A DNA stretch of 64,000 nucleotides from Spartinivicinus marinus (GCF_026309355.1 NZ_JAPJZK010000001.1:2996501-3060500), one strand, 5' to 3'; counted from the stretch's first letter, positions 8,645 through 17,708 are shown. The notes: generated from the letters alone by a model not told the origin. Numbers and translations: made by a program.

Positions 8645-10870
8645 ATGAAGACGCTACTGAAAATTACCCTAGGTACAATTGCAGTATTGTTGCTGCTGGT
8701 TGTATTGGCATTGGTATTTATTAACTCGATTATTAACCCAAATGACTATAAACCTCAGCTGGAAAAAGCCGTGCTGGATAAAACTGGGTTTCAAATGCGG
8801 ATTAATGGTGATATTGGGCTAACACTTTTTCCTCAACTGAGCTTTGCAATAAATGATGTGTCGATGTTAGACCGTAAACAGCAGCCATTGCTTGCATTGG
8901 AGGAGGCAAAGCTTGGCTTAGAATTATGGCCGTTACTCAGCAGTCGGGTAGAAATGAATGATGTTGTATTAACAGGTTTAAATCTAAAGTTAGTTAAAGA
9001 TAAAACAGGTAAAGGCAACTGGGAAATACCCAAACAACCAGAGACTGCTGATCAGCAAAAACCGCAAGAGCAAGAACCCCAAGAACAAGAGCCATCGTCT
9101 TCTGACAAGTCTCAGAGTAAAGACAGTAAACCTGTTGTATTAGCGGTTGAAAGTGTTCAGGTTAAAAATATGATCCTGGATTACAAAGATGAGCAGGCCG
9201 GTACCAGTCAGCAAATTCGCAATATCAATTTTACAACGGGAGCCGTTGCCAGTGCTAAGCCTTTCCCCATTAACTTGTCATTTAGCTATAACAGCAGCCA
9301 GCCTCGTTTATCGTTAGATAGCCGATTAAGTGCGACGTTAATGTTGGACTTTATGGGGCAGCACTACCAAATGAAAGAGTTGGATTGGGACTTGGCTGCA
9401 GTAGGTGAGCCGACCAATAATAAAAGTGTTAAAGGTACGATAAAGGGTAATTTATCCGTTGATTTAAAGCAGCAACTGTTATCGTTAAATGATTGGCATG
9501 CTCAGTTTGGCGACTTGGATTTAACCTTTACCAGTGAAACCAAACAGTTTGTTACTGCCCCAGCCATGAGTGGAAAGCTGAGTGTAAAACCATTGAATAT
9601 CAAACAATGGTTGTCAGGGGTGGGCGTTGAGATGCCAGAAACAGCGTCTGATAAAGCCTTTAGTCAGTTTGCGTTAAACACACAATTTAAAGGCACTAAT
9701 AAACAGCTGTCATTAAGCCCGTTGAATATCACCTTGGATGATAGCCAGTTAACCGGTAATTTATCGATTATTGATATCGCTTCGCAAGCACTACAGTTTA
9801 ATTTACACATTAACCAATTTAATGTTGACGATTATTTACCACCAGCGCCAGTTGAGACAACAAAAAGTGCTGGAGCGCCTGCTCCCACTCCCGCTCCTTC
9901 ATCAGGTGATACGCCAGTAGCCGCGTCGCCAGCTGCCGAGCAGCCAGTCATACCCGTTGATGCATTAAAAGGGTTGAACTTAGCTGGTCAAATGACTTTG
10001 AAAAAACTCATTGTCAAAAAAGCCGAACTGTCTGATGTTAAGTTGGATGTATCTGCTAAGGGTGGTTTGGTTAAAGTGAAAAACTTATCCGCCAAATTGT
10101 ATGGAGGCGAGTTTACGCAGCAATTGACAGTTGATGTCCAAGGTAAACAGCCAACCATTAAAGCCAGTAACCAATTAGCTGGAGTACAGGTTAACCCACT
10201 ATTAACCAATTTAGCGGATGTTAATCAAGTGTCGGGGGTGGGTAATATTTCCAGCCAGATAACCACGAAAGGATTAACGGCTAGTGAATTAACCAAACAA
10301 TTAAACGGTGTGGTGAAGTTTGCAATTAATGATGGTCAGTTTGCTGAGGTCAATATTAATCGGATTGTTTGTAAAACAGTTGCAAAAGTCCGTAAAGAAA
10401 AAATGGGTGACCAAGCCTGGGATAACAATACGCAGTTTAAGTCACTGCATGGACAGTTTAATATTCGGCAAGGTGTCGCTAAAAATGATGACTTAATTGC
10501 ATCGCTTGATCAGATGAAGCTGGATGGTGATGGTGAAGTTGACCTAGTGCAGCAGGCGTTGGACTACCACTTAGGTTTAACGATTTTAGGTCAAACCAGT
10601 GACTTGGGTGATCAAGCTTGCCGAATTAATGAGCGTTATGCCAATGTTCGTTGGCCTGTTCGTTGTAAAGGTAAATTTAGCCAAAAAGAAGGTTTGTGCG
10701 GTGTTGACAGTGAGCGAATGAAAGATGTTGCCAAGGCACTGATTAAAGACGAGCTTAAACGCAAGGTCGATAAAAAACTTGATGATAAGCTAGGTGACAA
10801 ATTGAAAGAAAAGCTCGGTGAAGAAGGTGGCGAGCGGGCAAAAGAGTTACTGAAAGGTTTGTTTAATTAA
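8645..10870 (+). CDS. AsmA-family protein
   Basis: A 741-residue AsmA protein. One N-terminal transmembrane helix (residues ~5-27) anchors it in the inner membrane, followed by the conserved [19 protein letters not shown] block and beta-rich repeats facing the periplasm. A Pro/Gln/Glu-rich linker lies at ~130-160 and a Pro/Ala-rich linker at ~400-435; a second AsmA module ([20 protein letters not shown]) runs to ~650. The C terminus is a charged Lys/Asp helix ([15 protein letters not shown]). AsmA-like proteins are linked to outer-membrane biogenesis and phospholipid transport between membranes. Its stop overlaps the mutY start (TAATG), so the two are translationally coupled, as in Pseudomonas. 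Confidence 0.85.
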   Translation: MKTLLKITLGTIAVLLLLVVLALVFINSIINPNDYKPQLEKAVLDKTGFQMRINGDIGLTLFPQLSFAINDVSMLDRKQQPLLALEEAKLGLELWPLLSSRVEMNDVVLTGLNLKLVKDKTGKGNWEIPKQPETADQQKPQEQEPQEQEPSSSDKSQSKDSKPVVLAVESVQVKNMILDYKDEQAGTSQQIRNINFTTGAVASAKPFPINLSFSYNSSQPRLSLDSRLSATLMLDFMGQHYQMKELDWDLAAVGEPTNNKSVKGTIKGNLSVDLKQQLLSLNDWHAQFGDLDLTFTSETKQFVTAPAMSGKLSVKPLNIKQWLSGVGVEMPETASDKAFSQFALNTQFKGTNKQLSLSPLNITLDDSQLTGNLSIIDIASQALQFNLHINQFNVDDYLPPAPVETTKSAGAPAPTPAPSSGDTPVAASPAAEQPVIPVDALKGLNLAGQMTLKKLIVKKAELSDVKLDVSAKGGLVKVKNLSAKLYGGEFTQQLTVDVQGKQPTIKASNQLAGVQVNPLLTNLADVNQVSGVGNISSQITTKGLTASELTKQLNGVVKFAINDGQFAEVNINRIVCKTVAKVRKEKMGDQAWDNNTQFKSLHGQFNIRQGVAKNDDLIASLDQMKLDGDGEVDLVQQALDYHLGLTILGQTSDLGDQACRINERYANVRWPVRCKGKFSQKEGLCGVDSERMKDVAKALIKDELKRKVDKKLDDKLGDKLKEKLGEEGGERAKELLKGLFN

Positions 10871-11937
10871 TGATTCCAGCAAGGCAGTTCAACCAGCCAG
10901 TATTAACCTGGTTTGATAAGCATGGTCGCAAACAGTTGCCGTGGCAGCAAAATAAAACCCCTTATCGGGTGTGGGTGTCTGAAATTATGTTGCAGCAAAC
11001 CCAGGTGGCCACGGTTATTCCTTATTATGAGCGCTTTATGAAGCGCTTTTCCACAGTAAAAACGCTGGCAAAAGCAGACGTTGATGAAGTGCTGCATTTG
11101 TGGACAGGGTTGGGGTATTACGCTCGTGCCAGAAATTTACATAAAGCAGCTAAAATAGTGGCGGATGAATACAAGGGGCAGTTTCCTGAAACCGTTGAGG
11201 GGCTTGCAGAGTTGCCAGGTATTGGTCGCTCCACGGCAGGGGCCATTTTGTCTATTGCTGTTAATAAACGAGCAGCCATATTAGATGGTAATGTAAAGCG
11301 GGTGCTGGCCCGGTTTCATCGTGTTTCTGGCTGGACTGGGCAAACAAAAACACAACAAGTGTTGTGGGAAATAGCCGAACACTATACCCCTAAACAGCGG
11401 TTTGGGGATTATACCCAGGCAATGATGGACTTAGGGGCTACAATTTGTACACGCAGTAAGCCTGTTTGCAGCTTGTGCCCCGTGGCCAAAAAGTGTGAGG
11501 CCAATTTGCAGAGCGAAACCCATTTATACCCCGAGCCAAAACCGAAAAAGCAACTGCCAGTAAAGCAAACCAACTTAGTGATGATTGTTAATCAACATGG
11601 TGAGGTGTTACTGAATAAGCGCCCAGCTGCCGGTATTTGGGGTGGACTCTGGAGCTTTCCTGAAACTGAAGTTGATACAGCACACACTAAGTGGTTAACG
11701 TCTCTAGAAAATACCCTACAGTTGAAATTAGCGAAGCCAGAAGTTTGGAACCCATTACGCCACACATTTAGCCATTATCATTTAGATATAACTCCTGTTA
11801 AGCTATTTTTACGTCAATCAACCCAACCGTTATTGGAGCCAGAACAGTGGCTTTGGTATAACCTTGATCAGCCGGCTACAGTAGGGTTAGCAGCACCAGT
11901 CAAAAAGCTTATTCAAAAATTAGCCGTCAGTTTATAA
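10870..11937 (+). CDS. mutY: Adenine DNA glycosylase MutY
   Basis: 355 residues, normal length. Catalytic Glu38 in SEIMLQQTQ, helix-hairpin-helix [13 protein letters not shown] (114-126), catalytic Asp139 in [11 protein letters not shown], and the [4Fe-4S] ligands C193, C200, C203 and C209 in the exact C-x6-C-x2-C-x5-C spacing. The C-terminal MutT-like domain (from ~230) recognises 8-oxoG. MutY removes adenine opposite 8-oxoguanine and works with MutM, which is also in this window. Its ATG shares one base with the asmA stop. yggX follows on the same strand, giving the usual mutY-yggX pair that links base repair with Fe-S protection. Confidence 0.97.
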   Translation: MIPARQFNQPVLTWFDKHGRKQLPWQQNKTPYRVWVSEIMLQQTQVATVIPYYERFMKRFSTVKTLAKADVDEVLHLWTGLGYYARARNLHKAAKIVADEYKGQFPETVEGLAELPGIGRSTAGAILSIAVNKRAAILDGNVKRVLARFHRVSGWTGQTKTQQVLWEIAEHYTPKQRFGDYTQAMMDLGATICTRSKPVCSLCPVAKKCEANLQSETHLYPEPKPKKQLPVKQTNLVMIVNQHGEVLLNKRPAAGIWGGLWSFPETEVDTAHTKWLTSLENTLQLKLAKPEVWNPLRHTFSHYHLDITPVKLFLRQSTQPLLEPEQWLWYNLDQPATVGLAAPVKKLIQKLAVSL

Positions 11938-11987
11938 ATAATTTGTACAGTATTTGTTTCGTGTACGTTCCTTAGTAGGTGTTATCA

Positions 11988-12266
11988 ATGACAAGAACCG
12001 TATATTGCGTCAAATTAAAGAAAGAAGCAGAAGGGTTAGCCGTACCACCCTACCCAGGTGAAAAGGGTAAGTGGCTTTATGATAATGTGTCTAAAGAAGC
12101 TTGGGCGGCTTGGCAACAGCATCAAACCATGTTGATTAATGAAAAACGACTGAACTTGATGGACCCAGAAACCCGTAAATACTTAACCGAACAAATGGAT
12201 AAGTACTTTGCAGGCGAAGACTACGAACAAGCAGAAGGCTATGTACCACCCTCTGAAAACGAGTGA
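11988..12266 (+). CDS. yggX: Probable Fe(II)-trafficking protein YggX
   Basis: 92 residues from the ATG at 11988 ([13 protein letters not shown]), the canonical start; an upstream GTG would add only three residues. Conserved Cys7, the block [20 protein letters not shown] and [19 protein letters not shown] identify YggX. It protects Fe-S clusters from oxidation and helps MutY activity in enterics. It lies 50 bases after mutY, matching the common mutY-yggX operon. Confidence 0.95.
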   Translation: MTRTVYCVKLKKEAEGLAVPPYPGEKGKWLYDNVSKEAWAAWQQHQTMLINEKRLNLMDPETRKYLTEQMDKYFAGEDYEQAEGYVPPSENE

Positions 12267-12401
12267 GTAATTCGCTGGAAAGCCCTATGATTTGGGTTGT
12301 TATTAGGCTTGCGCAAAAATTATACAGCAGCTTTTTTGCTTTTTTTTCTGGAAGGCCTTGACTCAAAAGCAAACTAACGGTTTAATAGCGGCCCTGTCAG
12401 C

Positions 12402-12477
12402 GCCCAGATAGCTCAGTCGGTAGAGCAGGGGATTGAAAATCCCCGTGTCGGTGGTTCGATTCCGCCTCTGGGCACCA
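12402..12477 (+). tRNA. tRNA-Phe(GAA)
   Basis: A 76-base cloverleaf with encoded CCA. Acceptor GCCCAGA pairs with TCTGGGC, the D-arm is GCTCAGTCGGTAGAGC, anticodon stem GGGGA/TCCCC, anticodon GAA at 12435-12437, and T-loop TTCGATT. The antisense strand gives a spurious protein frame. Confidence 0.97.
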
Positions 12478-12506
12478 TACATGCCTTTTCATCAAAAAAT
12501 ATCCAA

Positions 12507-12591
12507 GCCGAAGTGGTGGAACTGGTAGACACGCTGTCTTCAGGTGGCAGTGCCTTCGGGTGTGGGAGTTCGAATCTCCCCTTCGGCACCA
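12507..12591 (+). tRNA. tRNA-Leu(CAG), island insertion target
   Basis: An 85-base class II tRNA with encoded CCA. Acceptor GCCGAAG pairs with CTTCGGC; anticodon stem CTGTC/GGCAG, anticodon CAG at 12541-12543; long variable arm TGCCTTCGGGTGT; T-loop TTCGAAT. Its 3' part from base 12523 onward is duplicated at 17709-17785, marking it as the integration site of the island. Confidence 0.96.
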
Positions 12592-12599
12592 GTTTTTCT
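12523..12599. repeat. Left attachment site (77-bp direct repeat)
   Basis: Identical over all 77 bases with 17709-17785 at an offset of 5186. It covers the D-arm end, anticodon arm, variable arm and T-arm of tRNA-Leu, the CCA and eight bases beyond (GTTTTTCT). Divergence starts at 12600 (A) versus 17786 (T) and before 12523. Confidence 0.93.
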
Positions 12600-12972
12600 A
12601 AGTCTTTGTAAATACTCAAGTTTTCCCCAGATTCAAACGTTTGTTTAGCTCCATTTTGTACCACCCATTTCGCTGATTTTGTACCATGCTGCTGGCTAAA
12701 AAGTCAACACTGTTTGGTGTACTTCTGTTGCCTCTCTTGTCTGTATTTTAATCAATAAATCTATTTGCTATCTCGCTTAATTGCCAGTGGTTTTCTGTGG
12801 CTAATTGCTTGGTAGCGCAAGGAGAGCTAAAGGCGTAAAAACAGGTATACACACACGGACAAGTAAACAAAGTGTAGGGGGCTTGAGGTGGAGAGTGAAA
12901 CACGTCCTTACGCTACAAGCCCTATAACTATAGGGAGGTCACGTTTCGTTACCCCCCCCCTAGCAACCTCTT
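12592..12972. other. Island left end, non-coding, candidate integrase arm sites
   Basis: No gene seen. It contains two direct copies of ATTTTGTACCA (12653-12663 and 12676-12686, 23 bases apart), matched by TTTTGTACCA at 17609-17618 and its reverse complement at 17635-17644 at the other end of the island. A perfect palindrome CCCTATA-AC-TATAGGG lies at 12920-12935 and a run of nine C at 12952-12960. Arm-type binding sites are an inference from position on both sides of the att core. Confidence 0.5.
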
Positions 12973-13174
12973 TCACTCCTTGCTAATGACAGGCTCAAAC
13001 TGAGCAAGCTCTCGGTATCTACTGGTCATCACCATGTAAAGCCTGTCTTCTTCTTTTTTTGGGACCACAAAGGAGTCATGCACCCCAATGATAGGTATAT
13101 CTGTCTCCTGAAAAGCTCGCATCACGTTAAAGGCAATTGTGCTGTCCCAGTAATGGAGTTGTGCCCAAGTAATC
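12973..13174 (-). pseudogene. 3' remnant of a polymerase-motif-like gene, cut by IS3
   Basis: On the minus strand an open frame leaves the IS3 end and runs 66 codons to a TGA at 12973-12975. It reads TWAQLHYWDSTIAFNVMRAF, then PIIGVHDSFVVPKKEEDRLY and ends in a Glu/Lys tail. The hydrophobic-x-HDSF-x-VP block resembles the palm motif C of T7-like RNA polymerases (HDSFG) or a similar motif in phage replication proteins. The 5' part is missing: across the IS the sequence belongs to a different gene on the other strand. Identity is a low-confidence motif call; that it is coding is better supported by the long, biased frame. Confidence 0.45.
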
Positions 13175-13199
13175 TGGCAACAGTTTTCCGGACATTTTT

Positions 13200-14003
13200 T
13201 TACGCAGCTCCGACAAGTTTTTGCTCGTACTTGAACGGTGCTAAGTAACCATTAGTTGAGTGTTTTCTCTGACGGTTATAAAACACTTCAATATACTCAA
13301 ATATATCTTGCTGAGCCTCTTCCCGAGACAGGTAGTTTTCATGGTGAACTAACTCTGTTTTCAGCGTATGAAAAAAACTTTCTGAAGGGCTATTATCCCA
13401 ACAGTTGCCCTTACGACTCATGCTACAAATGAACTTATTTTCTTTCAATAAGCGTTGATAATCATCTGACACATATTGGCTACCACGATCAGTATGAACC
13501 AGTAGACCTTCATCGGGTTTACGGCTTTTTATCGCCATTTGTAAGGCATCAATCACTAATGTAGCTGTCATCCGATTACTCATTGACCAGCCAACCACGG
13601 CTCTTGAGCAAAGATCAATAAACACGGCCAGATACAACCAGCCTTCATGTGTCGGTATATAGGTGATGTCACCAACATAAGCTTGGTCTGGCTGACTCCA
13701 GGAAAACTGACGATTGAGCCGATTATCCGCTACAGGTTTATTATGTGTAGAGTCAGTTGTCGCTTTAAATTTACGCTTTGTTTTGCAGGATAAACCCTCT
13801 TCTTTCATCAATCGGCCAATACGTCTACGACTGATTTGTTCGCCTTGATCGGTAAGATCGTCCTTAATACTACGAGTGCCGTAGTTTCGGTGACTTGCTT
13901 CATGTGATTTTTTGATTTTTGCCTTCAATGCCTCATCCTCTTGAGCTCGTTTTGAAACAGGACGAGAGCGCCAGTCATAGTAGCCACTAGAGGATACTGA
14001 CAT
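13200..14003 (-). CDS. IS3 transposase orfB (copy 1)
   Basis: 267 residues as an independent frame, with the rve-type DDE integrase core: D in YVGDITYIPTHEGWLYLAVF, D in VHTDRGSQYVS and E in CWDNSPSESFFHTLKTE. The N-terminal HTH_21-like segment (ASHRNYGTRSIKDDL) is present. The frame is open upstream of this ATG, so the working transposase is probably an OrfAB fusion made by -1 frameshifting at an AAAAAAG heptamer near the end of orfA. No internal stop, so likely functional. Confidence 0.92.
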   Translation of the reverse strand: MSVSSSGYYDWRSRPVSKRAQEDEALKAKIKKSHEASHRNYGTRSIKDDLTDQGEQISRRRIGRLMKEEGLSCKTKRKFKATTDSTHNKPVADNRLNRQFSWSQPDQAYVGDITYIPTHEGWLYLAVFIDLCSRAVVGWSMSNRMTATLVIDALQMAIKSRKPDEGLLVHTDRGSQYVSDDYQRLLKENKFICSMSRKGNCWDNSPSESFFHTLKTELVHHENYLSREEAQQDIFEYIEVFYNRQRKHSTNGYLAPFKYEQKLVGAA

Positions 14004-14062
14004 ACACCGACACAGAGCTTTGATGCTAAACTGCTCCCGGTGCTGATGAATAAATTCAAATC

Positions 14063-14359
14063 TTAGTGATGCTCTTTGGCAAAGAAGGCGGCTGCCTTTT
14101 TTAATATAGCTCGCTCTTCTTTCAGTCGAGCATTCTCTTTACGCAGCCTTTTTACCTCATCATATAAATGCTCTTCGTTTTTAGCGGCTTTGTTACCCTG
14201 CTTAGAGCGATGATATTTATCAATCCAGGTATGGAGAGTATTAACGTTGACTTCTAACTCTCTGGCTGTTTTAGCAACTGGCTGATCCGATTCAACTGCT
14301 AGCTTGACAGCTGATTCTTTAAACTCAGCTGTATAGTTTTTAGACTTCTTTTCAGACAT
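14063..14359 (-). CDS. IS3 transposase orfA (copy 1)
   Basis: 98 residues. N-terminal helix-turn-helix (KNYTAEFKESAVKLAVES to VNTLHTWIDKYH) followed by a leucine-zipper coil (EHLYDEVKRLRKENARLKEE). It binds the IS ends. The sequence ALKKAAAFFAKEHH near its end spans the AAAAAAG slippery run that lets ribosomes move into orfB. Differs from copy 2 by a few residues (for example AKTARE versus VQTARE). Confidence 0.93.
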   Translation of the reverse strand: MSEKKSKNYTAEFKESAVKLAVESDQPVAKTARELEVNVNTLHTWIDKYHRSKQGNKAAKNEEHLYDEVKRLRKENARLKEERAILKKAAAFFAKEHH

Positions 14360-14422
14360 TTGGACACACCTCTAGTTGGGACTAATATTACCTGTGTTTG
14401 TGTGTCCGGAAAACTATAGCCA

Positions 14423-14708
14423 GATTACTTTACCAAAAAGAAATGGAGAGAAATCATCACACACAGAAACTAAAGCATTAGCTAGAGTGAATTTTAAGCC
14501 CGGTGATACTATGGTAATTTCTGGGCAAAGAGACCCTTGTAAACCTTGTAGAGGTTCGTTAAATAAGTATGCAAAAGCAAACCCAGGTGTGAAAATATTG
14601 TATAAATGGCGTGAGAATGGTGAGACCTGGGTATGGGAAGCTGGCAGAGGATTAATTCAAAAAGGCAGCATAAAAGCTGAACCTGGGAATAAACTGAAGT
14701 GGGATTAA
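14423..14708 (+). pseudogene. Deaminase-fold toxin C-terminal domain, 5' end lost at IS3
   Basis: The frame enters directly from the IS3 end and can be read from a TTG at 14376 inside the IS, but the genuine gene part begins at 14423. It has the zinc-dependent deaminase signature: HTETKAL (His and catalytic Glu) followed 24 residues on by PCKPC, then GVKILYKWRENGETWVWE. HxE...PCxxC domains of this size are the toxic C termini of polymorphic toxins and T6SS/CDI effectors that deaminate cytidine or adenosine in nucleic acids or nucleotides. The N-terminal delivery part is missing, cut by IS3. Followed 7 bases later by a probable immunity gene. Motif is clear; exact family and substrate are not. 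Confidence 0.65.
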
Positions 14709-14715
14709 ATAGTTT

Positions 14716-15252
14716 ATGAGTATTTTGCTTGAATGTGATGATTGGTCAGGTCTGTTAATTGCCGATATGCAATTTTTTACTGATTTTGATAGAGACGGTT
14801 TCACATACGACCTAACAGTAGCCTTGGATAAAAGGGGTAAAAGTGAAATTATTTATGACTTTGACACAAATAAACCTTGGTCCACTGTGTGGCAACAGGA
14901 AACTAAGAAGTTAGTTGATAGCATAAATAAAGGAGAGTATTCACTAGTATTATTGCCTCCTGATGACTTTAACTTATTTATTACCAATAGTGGAGCAAGT
15001 CAAGGCGATGTCCAAATAACCCATAATATAAGAGTTAGTTCTGGTGAGATTGGTTTTCTTGAAGCTGGTAGAGCAATTGAAACTTTTTGTGCAGATGAGC
15101 CAATAGAGCTTGCATACACAACATCAATACCAAATGGTATTTACTCAGTTACCTATAATATTTTTCGGGACACAAAAAATATTGAAGTAACAATTCAACC
15201 AGCAGCAGGACAAGCAAAGTCAATTGACTCATTGCAGAATCCTTTCCAATAG
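14716..15252 (+). CDS. Probable immunity protein to the deaminase toxin
   Basis: A 178-residue acidic soluble protein (many Asp/Glu; MSILLECDDWSGLLIADMQF at the start) with no signal peptide, no membrane segment and no recognised family. It starts 7 bases after the stop of the deaminase toxin fragment on the same strand. This is the standard position for the cognate immunity gene of a polymorphic toxin, and acidic character is common among such inhibitors. The function is therefore inferred from position. No clear Shine-Dalgarno, consistent with translational coupling to the toxin. Confidence 0.55.
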   Translation: MSILLECDDWSGLLIADMQFFTDFDRDGFTYDLTVALDKRGKSEIIYDFDTNKPWSTVWQQETKKLVDSINKGEYSLVLLPPDDFNLFITNSGASQGDVQITHNIRVSSGEIGFLEAGRAIETFCADEPIELAYTTSIPNGIYSVTYNIFRDTKNIEVTIQPAAGQAKSIDSLQNPFQ

Positions 15253-15269
15253 CTGTTAGCTCTACTTTA

Positions 15270-15295
15270 GGCCCCTCAAAATGAAATGAGGAGCC
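15270..15295 (+). terminator. Hairpin after immunity gene
   Basis: GGCCCCTCA (15270-15278) pairs with TGAGGAGCC (15287-15295) with one mismatch around an AT-rich loop, 18 bases after the stop. No U-run follows, so this may only stall or stabilise the mRNA end. Confidence 0.4.
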
Positions 15296-15420
15296 TGAAT
15301 TATTTATCTCATAAACATAATATTTGACCTTGTTTCTAAGCTTACATTATTTACATTTGTCTTCTTTTTGTTTGCATTTACAAACCATTTATCACACCAA
15401 TTTCAAAGATGGAAGTACGG

Positions 15421-15533
15421 GAATTACTCTTTTTTGTAAATGCCTTTTCGTATAACAATGTCGATGACGTTTTACCCTACTCGAACAGTCAATTAAGAAT
15501 AATTTTCAACAAGAAGTACTCCTAGGGGGAGAT
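15421..15533 (+). promoter_or_regulatory. Conserved leader of barrel gene 1
   Basis: Shares blocks with the leaders of barrel genes 2 and 3: a GTACGG block, TAACAAT or CAATACCGAC, a TTTTA run, AATTAAGAATA, and the last stretch GTACTCCTAGGGGGAGATATG. The Shine-Dalgarno AGGGGGAG overlaps a small inverted repeat (CTCC-TAGG-GGAG) that could mask it. A common promoter is likely but no -35/-10 pair is certain. Confidence 0.5.
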
Positions 15534-16193
15534 ATGAAAAAAGCTGTATTAGTTGTTGCTGTAGCGTCAACCTTTGCTATACCTGCCTTTGCAGAAAATA
15601 ATTTAAATCCTTTTGAAGATAGTAAAAGCGGTTTTTACCTAGGACTAGGTCTGGGTGCTGCTGATTACGATGACTCTTTCAGTACAGCCAAAGACAGAGC
15701 TAGCAACGTTGGTGGTACTTTAAAATACACAACACGCGATGGTGCTTGGAAAGCATTTACCGGATATCGTGTTAATAAATATTTTGGTGTAGAAGCTAGT
15801 TATAACAGTTTAGGAAATCCTGAAGCAGACTTTTATCCTAGCGGTAGTAACGCTGTTGTAGAAACTGAAGCAGAAATAAAAGGTTATGGGGTTAAAGCCA
15901 TAGGCTATTATCCAATTAATAACAGCTTTGAATTACAAGCAAGTGTGGGTGCTTTAAAGTGGAAAGCTGAGGAAGACACTAAAGTAGCAGTTGGAGCTAG
16001 CTCTAATAAAATTGACTCCAAGTCAGAGAAAGGCACGAGCTTAACGGTTGGTCTAGGAGCTAATTATAACCTAACTAAAAATATCGCTTTTGGTCTTCAG
16101 TGGGAGCGTATCAATGATGTAGGTGACAAAGAACTATTTTTTGGTGAAACTGACATCGATACCTACACTTTATCAGCTCAATACAAGTTCTAA
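15534..16193 (+). CDS. Outer-membrane 8-stranded beta-barrel protein, copy 1
   Basis: 219 residues. Signal peptide MKKAVLVVAVASTFAIPAFA, then a mature OmpA/OmpW-type barrel starting at KSGFYLGLGLGAADYD. Eight amphipathic strands can be traced and the protein ends in QYKF, the terminal-Phe signature of Bam-inserted barrels. Strand segments GYRVNKYFG, PINNSFEL, LTVGLGANYNL and IAFGLQWERINDVG are almost identical in the two other copies, while loops 1-3 differ greatly. No periplasmic OmpA-like domain. The only other intact gene of this kind beside it is the convergent integrase. Likely a surface antigen or porin-like protein; specific role unknown. Confidence 0.85.
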   Translation: MKKAVLVVAVASTFAIPAFAENNLNPFEDSKSGFYLGLGLGAADYDDSFSTAKDRASNVGGTLKYTTRDGAWKAFTGYRVNKYFGVEASYNSLGNPEADFYPSGSNAVVETEAEIKGYGVKAIGYYPINNSFELQASVGALKWKAEEDTKVAVGASSNKIDSKSEKGTSLTVGLGANYNLTKNIAFGLQWERINDVGDKELFFGETDIDTYTLSAQYKF

Positions 16194-16215
16194 TTCAAGT
16201 CTTGTATAAACATTA

Positions 16216-16241
16216 AGGGCGCTAAACATAGCGCTCTTTTT
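16216..16241 (+). terminator. Rho-independent terminator of barrel gene 1
   Basis: AGGGCGCTA / TAGCGCTCT stem (one G-U pair) with AACA loop, followed by TTTTT. Lies 22 bases after the stop; homologous terminators follow barrel genes 2 and 3. Confidence 0.85.
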
Positions 16242-16264
16242 GTATATATCAATAAATACTTCTC

Positions 16265-17596
16265 TCACAAATTCATACAAAAATTTCTTACCTCTATTTT
16301 CTGTAAGCTCGCATTAAGCACCCTCAAACTAAACCCAGAGCCATAAATGCCATGTGTCACATCACCTTGCGTGTGTCCTAATAGGGCCTTGATATGCTCG
16401 CTTGGTATCCCTGATTCGACGGCTAAGTCCCTGAATGTGTGCCTGAAGCTGTGGAAGACTTTAGAAGGACCAAAGCCAAGACGTTGTTTAAATTGGGTAA
16501 ACCATTTAGTGACATTCTTGCCGTATTTCCCACTCACTTTATTTAATTGGAAGAGCTGCTGTCCTTGTCTTGTAGCTAAATAGTCGAGAAAGCCAAGGCT
16601 TATGACCTCACAATGAAGGGGTATTTTTCTAGCTGAGTTTTCATTTTTTAATTGATTATTTTCCTCGCTGTGAATATGGAGGTAATAAATGGTATCTTCC
16701 TGCTTAACATCACTCGCGCTAAGCTGTGCCAGTTCTTCCAGGCGTGCCCCAGTATATAAAGCTAAAATAGGCAACCAATATTGCCATTCACACTTATATT
16801 TTTTTTCTTTAAATAGAGGCTGGCTAAAGATAAGCTTTAAATCATCCTGATTAAATGGCTGCTTTTTCGTTGAGGTCTTCTTGCCTTTAGGTGATAGGCC
16901 AGATAGTGGATTAGCCTTGATATATTTACGCTGGGCAAGCCAATTAAAAAAGACATTCATTCGTGTGAAATGGTTCTTAGCGGTTCTAGCAGAGATAGTA
17001 GGGGAGTTGCGCTTAGTTAACTCTTTCAGGCTGAGCTTAGCGTTAGGGCCTACAGCTCTCCGCTGGGGATATGTAAGCAACCCTTGGCTGTATTTATTGG
17101 CTAAGGCGTTATTCACCTTTGCTGGGACCACATCACCAACCAAGTCAATTAAGGCTTTAAATGCTGTGTAATAATCTTCCTTGGCTTTGTGTCCCCATTC
17201 AGTAGCTACTTTTTCAGTTTCAAATTGGATATACAACACTGACAGGGTAGTTATTTTCGGTTTGGTTTTTTCCTGGCTTACTTCTCCTTGCTTGGGCGTA
17301 AAGTGCCTTGTTCCCAAGCTTTCATAGGCTTTGTGTTTCTTATTTATGAAGGATTTAAGAAAGATATCAAGCTGCTCTAAGATGGCTAATTTTCGTTCTA
17401 GTTTCTTTTCTGACTTTATCTCATCTATGGCTTCATTGATTGCCCCACGCAACGTAGCCGCTCTAGTACGGGCTTCAGTCTTTATCTTGGTCCCTAGCGA
17501 TAGCTGTAATTCTCCCTTGCAAAATAAGTATCTTAGTTCCATTGGTATGACCTTTCGGAAGTAAAATGTACCATTTCGAGTGCGTAGGTAGTCCAC
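16265..17596 (-). CDS. Tyrosine site-specific integrase of the tRNA-Leu island
   Basis: 443 residues. The N terminus (MDYLRTRNGTFYFRKVIP, LQLSLGTKIKTEARTRA) is of the DUF6538 type found in many island integrases; an arm/core-binding region follows to ~245. The catalytic domain has R285 (YTGARLEELA), K324 (SARKIPLH), H382-x-x-R385 (HSFRHTFRD), H408 (LLGH) and nucleophile Y418 (GIYGSG), so it is complete. It recombines the att core in tRNA-Leu. It starts about 110 bases from the right att site and points inward, convergent with the barrel gene. A spurious antisense tRNA frame overlaps its start region. Confidence 0.95.
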   Translation of the reverse strand: MDYLRTRNGTFYFRKVIPMELRYLFCKGELQLSLGTKIKTEARTRAATLRGAINEAIDEIKSEKKLERKLAILEQLDIFLKSFINKKHKAYESLGTRHFTPKQGEVSQEKTKPKITTLSVLYIQFETEKVATEWGHKAKEDYYTAFKALIDLVGDVVPAKVNNALANKYSQGLLTYPQRRAVGPNAKLSLKELTKRNSPTISARTAKNHFTRMNVFFNWLAQRKYIKANPLSGLSPKGKKTSTKKQPFNQDDLKLIFSQPLFKEKKYKCEWQYWLPILALYTGARLEELAQLSASDVKQEDTIYYLHIHSEENNQLKNENSARKIPLHCEVISLGFLDYLATRQGQQLFQLNKVSGKYGKNVTKWFTQFKQRLGFGPSKVFHSFRHTFRDLAVESGIPSEHIKALLGHTQGDVTHGIYGSGFSLRVLNASLQKIEVRNFCMNL

Positions 17597-17708
17597 ATCT
17601 CACCTCGGTTTTGTACCATCTCGACTCTCAGTTTTGGTACAAAAGGGGTAAACAGTTTCATATCTGGGAATAACGCATAGTATTTACTAACCGTGAACAA
17701 GCCGCCCT

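Larger units (their letters stand above)
13175..14422 (-). mobile_element. IS3-family element, copy 1
   Basis: 1248 bp with imperfect terminal repeats: TGGCAACAGTTTTCCGGACA at the left and, read inward from the right, TGGCTATAGTTTTCCGGACA. Two overlapping-frame genes (orfA, orfB) transcribed leftward. Same length as copy 2 at 19946-21193, with which it is nearly identical. No matching direct target duplication: the flanks AAGTAATC and GATTACTT are instead reverse complements, which suggests rearrangement after insertion or insertion into a palindrome. Confidence 0.92.

Noticed and set aside
12413..12664. Minus-strand 83-codon frame containing VPRGGIEPPTRGF and KGRFELPHPKALPP
   Set aside because: It is the antisense reading of tRNA-Phe and tRNA-Leu; these strings are well-known artefacts of tRNA genes.
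12952..12960. Run of nine C as a phase-variation tract
   Set aside because: No gene or start site is placed so that slippage would switch a frame.
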